Position numbers and translations under genes: made by a program. Positions 17,965 to 25,404 of a DNA stretch of 64,000 nucleotides are shown in pieces. The notes below the pieces were generated by a model. The model was not told the origin of the DNA, ran no database searches, and worked only from the letters and a program-made list of their open reading frames with translations. The DNA comes from CAIWHR01 sp963809965 (GTDB lineage Bacteria > Pseudomonadota > Gammaproteobacteria > Burkholderiales > Casimicrobiaceae), in NCBI GenBank assembly GCA_963809965.1, contig CAWELU010000023.1, forward strand, positions 124,001 through 188,000, in the 5' to 3' direction. Position 1 is the stretch's first letter; the number at the start of each line of letters is the position of its first letter.

Positions 17965-17997
17965 CCGGATCGGGCGCGGACTGCGCGCCCGATCCGG
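17965..17997. terminator. Perfect 14-bp stem-loop between DUF1329 and Ycf48-like genes
   Basis: CCGGATCGGGCGCG (17965-17978), loop GACTG, CGCGCCCGATCCGG (17984-17997). The stem is perfect and entirely within the 164-bp gap. No U-tract follows, so it may be an RNA-processing or 3'-end-protecting hairpin, or a partial terminator that lowers expression of the two inner-membrane-side genes relative to the two envelope genes. Confidence 0.55.
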
Positions 17998-18118
17998 TGT
18001 AGCAGGAACGAGGCTCAGCCGCCGCAGCCAGGACAGGCACGGCACGGTCAGACTCCGGGCCCATCGGCGCCGCCAGAGCGCCTGATCCGGGGTCAATGCC
18101 TGACCGGAGGAGGACGCG

Positions 18119-19201
18119 ATGAAGGCGATGCGGATGGCGATGGCCGCGCTCGGGGCTGCACTGGCGTGCGGGCAGATTTCACTCGCCGCAAGTGCCGGAT
18201 TTCAGGACCCGCTCAGCGTGCCCGCCCAGCAATCCGCGCTGGCCAGCAGGAGTCTGCTGCAGGGCATCGCGCGCGCCGGCCCGCGGTTGGTCGCGGTCGG
18301 ACAACGCGGCCATATCCTCTATTCGACCGACACCGGGACGAGCTGGAAGCAGGCGGACGTGCCAGTGAGCTCGGACCTGACGGCGGTTTTTTTCGTCAAC
18401 GATCTTAAGGGCTGGGCGGTCGGCCACGATGGCGTGATCCTGCATAGCGCCGATGGCGGCCTAACCTGGACTCTCCAATTGGACGGTCGCATCGCCAACG
18501 AGCGTCTCGTCGGGCACATGGAGAGCCGTGTCGAGGCGCAACCGCAGTCCACCGAGACGAAGCAATTGCTGGAGGAAGCGAAGCGGTACAAGGAACAGGG
18601 CGCCGACAAGCCGTTTCTGGACGTGTGGTTCGCGGACGAAAACACCGGCTATGTCGTCGGCGCGTACAACCTGATCTACCGCACCCGCGATGGGGGCAAG
18701 AATTGGGAGCCCTGGTTCGACCAGACCGACAATCCGAAGCTCCTCAACCTCTACGCGATCCGTCCCGCCGCCGGTGGCCTGTTCATCGCCGGTGAAGGGG
18801 GGTTGGTGCTGAAGCTCGATCCGGACGCGCAACGCTTCAAGGCGCTCCCGACGCCGTACACCGGCAGCTACTTCGGCGTCGTGGGCGACCAGAGTGCCGT
18901 GTTGGTGTTCGGACTGCGCGGCAACGTCTATCGCAGCGACGATGGCGGCAAGACGTGGATCAAGGTCGAGACCGGACTCCCGGCGACGATTGTCGGCGGG
19001 CTATCGACGGCCAACGGGTCGATCCTGTTGGCTGATGTGGGCGGCCGGATTGCCGCGAGCACCGATGGCGGCCGCACATTCACGGCGGTGAAATTGCCGA
19101 GCACGACGCCGATCGCGAGTATTGCCGATGCGGGGAACGGACGTCTGGCCCGGGTGGGACCGCGGGGCGTCGCGGCCGTCGTCGAACTTCCGCCACGCTG
19201 A
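18119..19201 (+). CDS. Ycf48-like beta-propeller protein (BNR repeats)
   Basis: 360 aa with a signal peptide (ALGAALACGQISLAASA). Repeats of the type GWAVGHDGVILHSADGGLTW, GYVVGAYNLIYRTRDGGKNW and VYRSDDGGKTW mark a Ycf48/Hcf136-like propeller. In photosynthetic organisms Ycf48 assists photosystem II assembly, but in heterotrophic proteobacteria this type is typically found next to MMPL exporters, as here, and its role there is unknown. A strong GGAGGAGG site precedes ATG 18119. The MMPL gene starts 19 bp after its stop. I infer a periplasmic accessory of the transporter. Confidence 0.9.
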   Translation: MKAMRMAMAALGAALACGQISLAASAGFQDPLSVPAQQSALASRSLLQGIARAGPRLVAVGQRGHILYSTDTGTSWKQADVPVSSDLTAVFFVNDLKGWAVGHDGVILHSADGGLTWTLQLDGRIANERLVGHMESRVEAQPQSTETKQLLEEAKRYKEQGADKPFLDVWFADENTGYVVGAYNLIYRTRDGGKNWEPWFDQTDNPKLLNLYAIRPAAGGLFIAGEGGLVLKLDPDAQRFKALPTPYTGSYFGVVGDQSAVLVFGLRGNVYRSDDGGKTWIKVETGLPATIVGGLSTANGSILLADVGGRIAASTDGGRTFTAVKLPSTTPIASIADAGNGRLARVGPRGVAAVVELPPR

Positions 19202-19220
19202 GCCGAGAAGGAAAACGATC

Positions 19221-21722
19221 ATGGCTGCCGACTCCGACGATCTCGACCAGATGCCGGTGGTCCGCGAGCTGGCGGGCTTCAACCAGAAATCCGGCAACCT
19301 GCTCGAACGTCTGGTGTTCAACAACCGTCTGCTGGTGGTCATCGGCTGTGCGATCGCCACACTGGTCCTGGGTTACTTCGCAGCGACGAGGCTCGTGTTG
19401 AACGCAAGCTTCGAGAAGATGATTCCGCAGACCCAGCCCTACATCAAGAACTACCTCACCTACCAAAAGGACCTGCGTGGGCTGGGCAATGCGCTGCGGG
19501 TCGTGGTCGAGAATACCGAGGGCGACATCTTCGATCCGCGCTACCTCGAGGCGCTGCGCCAGACCAACGACGAGCTGTTCCTGACGCCGGGTGTCGACCG
19601 GGCGTGGGTGAAATCGCTATGGACGCCGGCAGTGCGCTGGACCGAGGCCACCGAGGAGGGCTTCCGCGGCGGGCCGGTGATGCCAGACTCCTACGACGGC
19701 TCGCCGAAGACAGTCGAGCAGTTGAAGCAGAACATCGCGCGCTCGGGCATCGTCGGCAGTCTCATCGCCAACAACTTCAAGTCCAGCATGATCTTCGTGC
19801 CGCTCCTGGCCAAGGATCCCGCCACCGGCAAGCAGATCGACTACCACGGGCTGTCGAAGGTGATCGAGGAGAAGATCCGGGCCAGGTTCGAGGCGGCGGG
19901 CGCCGGCGACGCCAAGGCGGGGGGCAAGCCGCCGCTCAAGCTCAAGGTGCACGTGATCGGCTTCGCCAAGCTGATCGGCGAGCTGATCGACGGCCTCATC
20001 AAGGTGATGCTGTTCTTCGGCATCGCGGCAGTGATCGCCACCACCATCATTTACCTTTATACGCGATGCGTGCGCAGCACGGCGCTGGTGATCGCGTGCT
20101 CGATCGTGGCCGTGATCTGGCAGCTGGGACTGGTGGCGTTGCTCGGCTTCGAGCTTGATCCCTTTTCCATCCTGGTGCCGTTCCTCGTGTTCGCCATCGG
20201 CGTGTCGCACGGCGCGCAGAAGATGAACGGGATCATGCAGGACATCGGCCGCGGCACGCACCGGTTGGTCGCCGCGCGCTATACGTTTCGGCGGTTGTTC
20301 CTGGCCGGCCTGACCGCATTGCTGGCCGACGCGGTGGGCTTCGCGGTGCTGATGTTGATCGACATCCCGGTGATCAAGGAGCTGGCGCTGACCGCCAGCA
20401 TCGGTGTGGCGGTGCTTATCTTCACCAACCTGCTTCTGCTGCCAGTGCTGCTGTCCTACACCGGCGTGAGTGCGCGCGCGGCCGAGCACAGCCTGCGCGA
20501 GGAGCGCGAGGAAACCCGCGGCAAGGGACTTGGCAAGCTGTGGATCTTCCTCGTCCGGTTTACCACGCGGCCGTGGGCGCTCGGCGCCATCGGCGTCTCT
20601 GCGCTGCTGGCGGTGACCGGTTTCGTCGTGGGACTGAGCCTTGAGATCGGCGACCTCGACCCGGGTGCGCCGGAGCTGCGCCCCGACTCACGCTACAACC
20701 GCGACAATGCCTACATCACCGGTAATTACGCGCTTTCTTCGGACCAATTCGCGGTGATCGTCAAGACCGATAAGGAAGGCTGCCTCAAGTACGCGACGCT
20801 GGTGGACGCTGACCGGCTCGCCTGGAAGCTGCGCCAGCTGCCCGGAGTGCAGACCACGGTCTCGCTGGCGGACGCGGCGCGGCAGATCACCGCCGGCTCG
20901 TACGAGGGCAACCCGAAGTGGCTGACGATCAACCGCAACCAGGACGTGCTCAACTACGCCGCGCAGCAGGCATCCACCAACAATCCCGATCTGTTCAACG
21001 TGGATTGCTCGGTGATGCCGGTGATCGCGTACCTTGCCGACCACAAGGCGGAGACGCTCAACCGAGTGGTGAAGGTGGCCGAGGAGTTCGCCAAGGAACA
21101 CAACGAGAAGGATCGTGTGTTCCTGCTGGCGGCGGGCAGCGCGGGAATCGAGGCCGCCACCAATATCGTGGTGCAGCAGGCCAATCGTACGATGTTGCTG
21201 TACGTGTACGGCGCGGTGATCCTGCTGTGCTTCATCACGTTCCGCAGCTGGCGCGCGGTGATCGTGGCCGTGGTGCCGCTGGCCATCACCTCGATCCTGT
21301 GCGAGGCGCTGATGGTCGTTCTGGGCATCGGCGTCAAGGTGGCCACGCTGCCGGTGATCGCGCTCGGTGTGGGCATCGGCGTCGACTACGCGCTGTACCT
21401 GCTCTCGGTGCAGCTCGCGCAACAGCGCAAGGGCCTGCCGCTGACGGAGGCCTACAAGAAGGCGGTGCAATTCACCGGAAAGGTGGTAGCGCTGGTCGGC
21501 ATTACGCTGGCGGCGGGCGTCATTACGTGGGCCTGGTCGCCGATCAAGTTCCAGGCCGACATGGGGATCCTGCTCACGTTCATGTTCGTGTGGAACATGC
21601 TGGGCGCGCTGATCCTGATCCCGGCGCTGTCGCATTTCCTGCTGCCTACCGAAGTGGTGGCGAAGTCGGCAGCGGCAAGGTTCAAGCGGGCGGCCGCGGC
21701 GGCAGCGGCGGCAAAGGCGTAG
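19221..21722 (+). CDS. MMPL/RND-superfamily transporter
   Basis: 833 aa in the two-half RND layout. A TM segment near residue 45 (LLVVIGCAIATLVLGYFAA) is followed by a large periplasmic loop containing FEKMIPQTQPYIKNY, then a bundle of about five TMs (from VMLFFGIAAVIATTIIYLY). The second half has another first TM (WALGAIGVSALLAVTGFVVG), a periplasmic loop, and a final bundle with GVGIGVDYALYLLSVQLA. Such single-protein RND exporters lack the AcrB-type adaptor and usually move lipids or other hydrophobic molecules. With DUF1302, DUF1329 and the Ycf48-like gene it forms a recurrent four-gene set. The substrate is unknown. The Ala/Lys-rich C-terminus is cytoplasmic. Confidence 0.92.
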   Translation: MAADSDDLDQMPVVRELAGFNQKSGNLLERLVFNNRLLVVIGCAIATLVLGYFAATRLVLNASFEKMIPQTQPYIKNYLTYQKDLRGLGNALRVVVENTEGDIFDPRYLEALRQTNDELFLTPGVDRAWVKSLWTPAVRWTEATEEGFRGGPVMPDSYDGSPKTVEQLKQNIARSGIVGSLIANNFKSSMIFVPLLAKDPATGKQIDYHGLSKVIEEKIRARFEAAGAGDAKAGGKPPLKLKVHVIGFAKLIGELIDGLIKVMLFFGIAAVIATTIIYLYTRCVRSTALVIACSIVAVIWQLGLVALLGFELDPFSILVPFLVFAIGVSHGAQKMNGIMQDIGRGTHRLVAARYTFRRLFLAGLTALLADAVGFAVLMLIDIPVIKELALTASIGVAVLIFTNLLLLPVLLSYTGVSARAAEHSLREEREETRGKGLGKLWIFLVRFTTRPWALGAIGVSALLAVTGFVVGLSLEIGDLDPGAPELRPDSRYNRDNAYITGNYALSSDQFAVIVKTDKEGCLKYATLVDADRLAWKLRQLPGVQTTVSLADAARQITAGSYEGNPKWLTINRNQDVLNYAAQQASTNNPDLFNVDCSVMPVIAYLADHKAETLNRVVKVAEEFAKEHNEKDRVFLLAAGSAGIEAATNIVVQQANRTMLLYVYGAVILLCFITFRSWRAVIVAVVPLAITSILCEALMVVLGIGVKVATLPVIALGVGIGVDYALYLLSVQLAQQRKGLPLTEAYKKAVQFTGKVVALVGITLAAGVITWAWSPIKFQADMGILLTFMFVWNMLGALILIPALSHFLLPTEVVAKSAAARFKRAAAAAAAAKA

Positions 21723-21819
21723 CCAACCCAACCGCCGGGATCCGGTCCAGGCGGTGCCGGTGTGCTCCGGCCGTCGTATAGTATCGACGACGCACCCGTT
21801 CCCACGAGGAGCCGCCGCC

Positions 21820-23439
21820 ATGTTGATGTCCGCCGCCGATTACCGCGAATCGCTGCGCCGCTTCAACCCGGTCGTCTACGTCGATGGGCGACGGATCGAG
21901 TCGGTGGCCGACGAGCCGCAGCTCGCACCGGGTGTCAATGCGATCGGCGTCAGCTACGATTTCGCATTGCGCGAGTCGACGCAAAGCCTGATGCGCACCG
22001 AGGGCCCGGACTTCGACGGCCCGATCAACCGGATGCTCGCGATCCCGCGGACCAGCGCGGATCTCCTCAACAAGCTCGAGGCCGTGCGTCTCGTCTGCCA
22101 GGAGACCGGTTGCGCGCAGCGCTATCTCGCGGGCGATGCGCTCGCCGCGATTCTTCACGGCACTGCCCGCATCGACGCCGAAGAAGGCACCGACTATCAC
22201 CCGCGCCTGGGTGCCTATCTCGAGCACGTGTACGCGAGCGACCTGACGCTCGCCATCGCCATGACCGATGCCAAAGGCGATCGTTCGCTGCGGCCGGCGC
22301 GGCAGCCGAACCCCGACACGTACGTCCATATAGTCGAACGCCGCGCCGACGGCATCGTCATCTCCGGGACCAAGGCGATCGTGACGGCCGCGCCCTATGT
22401 GCACGAGCTGCTCGTCATGCCTGGCCGCAACATGAACGAAGCCGACCGGGAGTTCGCGGTGTGTTGTGCCGTCCCGGTCGATGCGCGCGGCCTCACCATC
22501 GTCGCCCGGCCCGCGGGGCGCCCGGGCGAAGCGGCGGCGAGCTTCTCGGGGAAATACGGCCAGTCGACCGGCGTATGCATGTTCGATCGCGTATTCGTGC
22601 CGTGGGAACGCGTGTTCTGCGCCGGAGAATGGCGGCAGGCCGGCGAAATCCTCTACAACTACACCGCGCAGCATCGGCACACCTGCATCGCCGCGCGCGC
22701 GGGATTCGGCGATCTCCTGATCGGCGCGGGCGCACTCGTCACCGAGGCCAACGGCGTCGATCTCGACCGTGCGCACGGCGTCCGCGAGGCGATGATCGAA
22801 TTGATCAAGATCATCGAAGGCTTTTATGCCTGCGGCGTGGCCGCCTCGGTTTACTGCCAGCCGAGCGATTCCAGCATCGTCACGCCGGATCCCGTATTCG
22901 CCAACATCGGCAAGCTCCTGCTCGGCACGCAGATCTACGACATGCACCGGCTCGCGCATCATGTATCCGGCGGCATGATCGTGGCGCTGCCGGGACCGGA
23001 CGAGGACCACAATCCCGCCACCGCCGGGCGCCTGTCGGAGGTGCTGACGGCGCGCTCCGACATTCCCTACGAAAAGCGCGTCGAGGTCGCGCGGTTTCTC
23101 GAGGACCTCACCGCGTCGTATCAGGCTGGCTGGTATTCGCTGATCAGCCTGCACGGTGGGGGCTCGCCCGATGCGATGAAGCTCGAGATCTATCGGAATT
23201 ATCCCATCGGGAACAAGGTGGACCTGGTCGAGCGGCTGCTCGATCGCGGCGTGCTGGCCGATGCGACGCGAAAGATCACGCGCAACCGGCAGCCCGGCAA
23301 GTGCTGCGCCGTAGGCTGCTTCACGCCGGATGCGCCGCAAATGGTCGCACTACCGCGGCCGTCCGCGAAACCTGCGGTGGTCCCAGCGGTCGCCGACGCC
23401 GTGCTGTTCGTCGCATCATCACCCCGGACGGCCAGGTGA
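21820..23439 (+). CDS. HpaB/4-hydroxybutyryl-CoA dehydratase superfamily flavoprotein, incomplete Fe-S ligand set
   Basis: 539 aa; ATG 21820 follows GAGGA by 9 bp. The start SAADYRESLRRFNPVVYVDG and the AMTDAKGDRSL, VERRADGIVISGTKAIVT and GIPNEG-like PVDARGLTIV regions place it with 4-hydroxyphenylacetate 3-hydroxylase (HpaB) and 4-hydroxybutyryl-CoA dehydratase (AbfD). AbfD from Clostridium binds a [4Fe-4S] cluster by Cys99, Cys103, His292 and Cys299 (recalled). Here the first Cys (TGCAQRY) and the His (AQHRHT) are kept, but the second Cys is Tyr and the last is Ala. It is probably not a normal AbfD; an FAD-dependent hydroxylase or a divergent acyl-CoA enzyme is more likely. A flavin reductase remnant overlaps its 3' end. 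Confidence 0.82.
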   Translation: MLMSAADYRESLRRFNPVVYVDGRRIESVADEPQLAPGVNAIGVSYDFALRESTQSLMRTEGPDFDGPINRMLAIPRTSADLLNKLEAVRLVCQETGCAQRYLAGDALAAILHGTARIDAEEGTDYHPRLGAYLEHVYASDLTLAIAMTDAKGDRSLRPARQPNPDTYVHIVERRADGIVISGTKAIVTAAPYVHELLVMPGRNMNEADREFAVCCAVPVDARGLTIVARPAGRPGEAAASFSGKYGQSTGVCMFDRVFVPWERVFCAGEWRQAGEILYNYTAQHRHTCIAARAGFGDLLIGAGALVTEANGVDLDRAHGVREAMIELIKIIEGFYACGVAASVYCQPSDSSIVTPDPVFANIGKLLLGTQIYDMHRLAHHVSGGMIVALPGPDEDHNPATAGRLSEVLTARSDIPYEKRVEVARFLEDLTASYQAGWYSLISLHGGGSPDAMKLEIYRNYPIGNKVDLVERLLDRGVLADATRKITRNRQPGKCCAVGCFTPDAPQMVALPRPSAKPAVVPAVADAVLFVASSPRTAR

Positions 23440-23534
23440 CGAACGACAAGACGGCCGAGTTCCTGCGGAACTACATGACGGAGCTCCATGCGTTCATCGT
23501 CAGGATCCTGACTGTGCTGCCCAAGAACCAGTAA
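23412..23534 (+). pseudogene. C-terminal remnant of an NADPH-dependent FMN reductase-like gene
   Basis: In another frame that overlaps the last codons of the HpaB/AbfD-like gene, about 40 codons read TPDGQVTNDKTAEFLRNYM, then a short helix and a stop at 23532-23534. This looks like the C-terminal helix of NADPH-dependent FMN reductases. The rest of the reductase, including the flavodoxin-like core, is absent. I infer a 3' remnant left by a deletion that joined the upstream gene to it; two-component flavin monooxygenases need a reductase partner. The family call on so short a piece is moderate. Confidence 0.45.
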
Positions 23535-23579
23535 CGGGTGCGTGCGTCGCATCGCCACAATCTGCCCGAGGCTGCGTCC

Positions 23580-24002
23580 ATGGCGATCAACGTTTGTCTG
23601 GCGGGGGCAAGCGGCTGGGCTGGGTCTGAGCTTGCGCGCTCGATGGCGAAGACGGAGGGCCTGGCACTCGTCGCTGCCGTGTCCCGCACGCACGCGGGCC
23701 GCCGCTTGGGCGAGGTACTGGGCGAGGCGCGCCTAGCCTGTCGGGTGTACCCCTCGGCCACGGAGGCGCTCGCCAACCCCTGCGACGTCTTCGTCGAATA
23801 CACCAAACCGGACAGTGCCAGGACCAACATTCTCACGGCGCTGGACCGCGGCGCGCACGTGGTGGTTGGCACTTCGGGTCTTACCGACGGCGATCTAGCG
23901 CAGATCGCTTGCCCATACGTCGATGGGGCGCTCCTCGCCATTCGCAAGGTCTCGACGCTGGTCGGCGTCCACCGTGGTCTCGACTCCGTGCTCGATCTCT
24001 GA
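23580..24002 (+). pseudogene. Dihydrodipicolinate reductase-like gene with internal in-frame deletion
   Basis: 140 aa against about 245-270 in DapB. The N-terminal NAD(P)H-binding part is present (VCLAGASGWAGSELARSM, then DVFVEYTKPDSARTN and HVVVGTSGLTD), and so is the very C-terminus (YVDGALLAIRKVSTLVGVHR). The whole tetramerisation/substrate domain with the catalytic His and Lys is missing between about residues 112 and 118. The frame is open, so a protein may be made, but it cannot be a working DapB. A separate functional copy would be expected elsewhere. It lies 45 bp after the reductase remnant, so this stretch looks decayed. Confidence 0.75.
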
Positions 24003-25338
24003 GCGCGCGCGTGCAGCGATTCGTAAACCGTCACCGGCGCCGATACCGCAGTCCCGCCTCGGCCGGATCGCGCGCATAGGTCTTGCGGCGGGAGAGCTTG
24101 CGGTAGGCACGGCCGCGGAGGGACTGCGACGATTCGCCCGCGGCGAAGCCGGCGACTTCGGAAGCGCACTATTTTCCGCGCCCAATGCACGGCGCCTCGC
24201 GGCACGGCTCGCCCGCCTGCGCGGGGCAGCCATGAAGATCGGGCAGCTGGTCTCGCTGCAGGGCGAGGACGTCCTGCCGTCGGAATTCGCGCAGGCCTTG
24301 GCGGTGTTGCGCGCGCAGGCCGCGCCGATGCCCCTGCAACAGCTTCGCGGCGTGCTCGGTCGCGAGTACGGCAAGGGCTGGGAACGCAAGTTTTCCGCGT
24401 TCGACTACGAACCGATCGCGGCCGCCTCGATCGGGCAGGTGCACCGCGCCACGACACCGGATGGCCGTGAACTGGCGCTCAAGATCCAGTATCCGGGGGT
24501 GGCGCGCTCGATCACGAGCGACATCGACAACGTCGCGGTGCTGCTGCGGCTATTCAACCTGCTGCCGCTCGATCTCGACGTTGCGGGCCTGGCGGCCGAG
24601 GCCAAGCGCCAGCTCGCGCAGGAAGCCGATTACGTGAGCGAGGCGCGGCTGCTGGAACGTTACGCGCGACTGGTCGCCGACGAGCCGGGCCTGCTCGTTC
24701 CAAGCGTGCACTGGGACCTGACGACGTCCCGGGTGATGGCGATGGATTTCGTGAAGGGCGAGCCGCTCGCCGTGCTCGACCATGCGCCGCAGGCTCGGCG
24801 CGATGGGGTCGGATCCCTGCTCGAGCGTTTGCTGTTTCGCGAGCTGTTCGAGTTTCGCGTCATGCAGACGGATCCCAACTTCGCGAATTACCTGTATCAG
24901 CCTGGGAACGGGCGGGTGGCGCTTCTCGATTTCGGAGCGACGCAGCGCTTCGGCGCCGCCTTCGTCGCGAACTACGCGCGCATTACCCGTGGCGTCATCG
25001 ATGGCGACCGCGCCGCTGTCGCCCGAGAGGCCATTCGGATCGGCTACGCGGTGGCCGATGACCCGCCGGAGCGCCTGGACGCGGTGGTCGACGTCATCTT
25101 CCTCGTCTGCGAACCGCTTCGACACCGGGGACGCTACGATTTTCGAGCGTCGGACTTGCCGTCGCGCGTGCGCGCGCTCGGATTCGATCTCGCGTTCCGG
25201 CGCGGCCTCCTGCGTCCGCCCCCTCCCGAGACCATATTTCTGCACCGTAAGCTCGTCGGCTCGTTCCTGTTGCTGGCCCGCATCGGGGCGCGCGTCGACG
25301 CCCGCGCCTTGGTGTTGCCATTCCTGCCGCCAACGTAA
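23974..25338 (+). CDS. ABC1/UbiB-type atypical kinase
   Basis: About 454 aa; the start is uncertain. No ATG stands where homologues begin (near 24010-24030). GTG 23974 inside the dapB-like 3' end is the nearest plausible start and ATG 23923 the longest. Family motifs are complete: KxGQ (AMKIGQLVSLQ), the Ala-rich loop AAASIGQVHRA, the lysine in LALKIQYPG, QTDPNFANYL and ALLDFGAT. UbiB/COQ8 ATPases act in ubiquinone biosynthesis or lipid extraction; AarF-domain paralogues such as this often have unassigned roles. No C-terminal TM pair is obvious. Its 3' end converges on the patatin gene. Confidence 0.88.
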   Translation: MVSTPCSISERARAAIRKPSPAPIPQSRLGRIARIGLAAGELAVGTAAEGLRRFARGEAGDFGSALFSAPNARRLAARLARLRGAAMKIGQLVSLQGEDVLPSEFAQALAVLRAQAAPMPLQQLRGVLGREYGKGWERKFSAFDYEPIAAASIGQVHRATTPDGRELALKIQYPGVARSITSDIDNVAVLLRLFNLLPLDLDVAGLAAEAKRQLAQEADYVSEARLLERYARLVADEPGLLVPSVHWDLTTSRVMAMDFVKGEPLAVLDHAPQARRDGVGSLLERLLFRELFEFRVMQTDPNFANYLYQPGNGRVALLDFGATQRFGAAFVANYARITRGVIDGDRAAVAREAIRIGYAVADDPPERLDAVVDVIFLVCEPLRHRGRYDFRASDLPSRVRALGFDLAFRRGLLRPPPPETIFLHRKLVGSFLLLARIGARVDARALVLPFLPPT

Positions 25339-25404
25339 GGCGGGGTTACCGCTCGGCGCGACCGGATGGGGAACCCAAGCGGGCCGGGCGCGCGAGCCGC
25401 CGCG

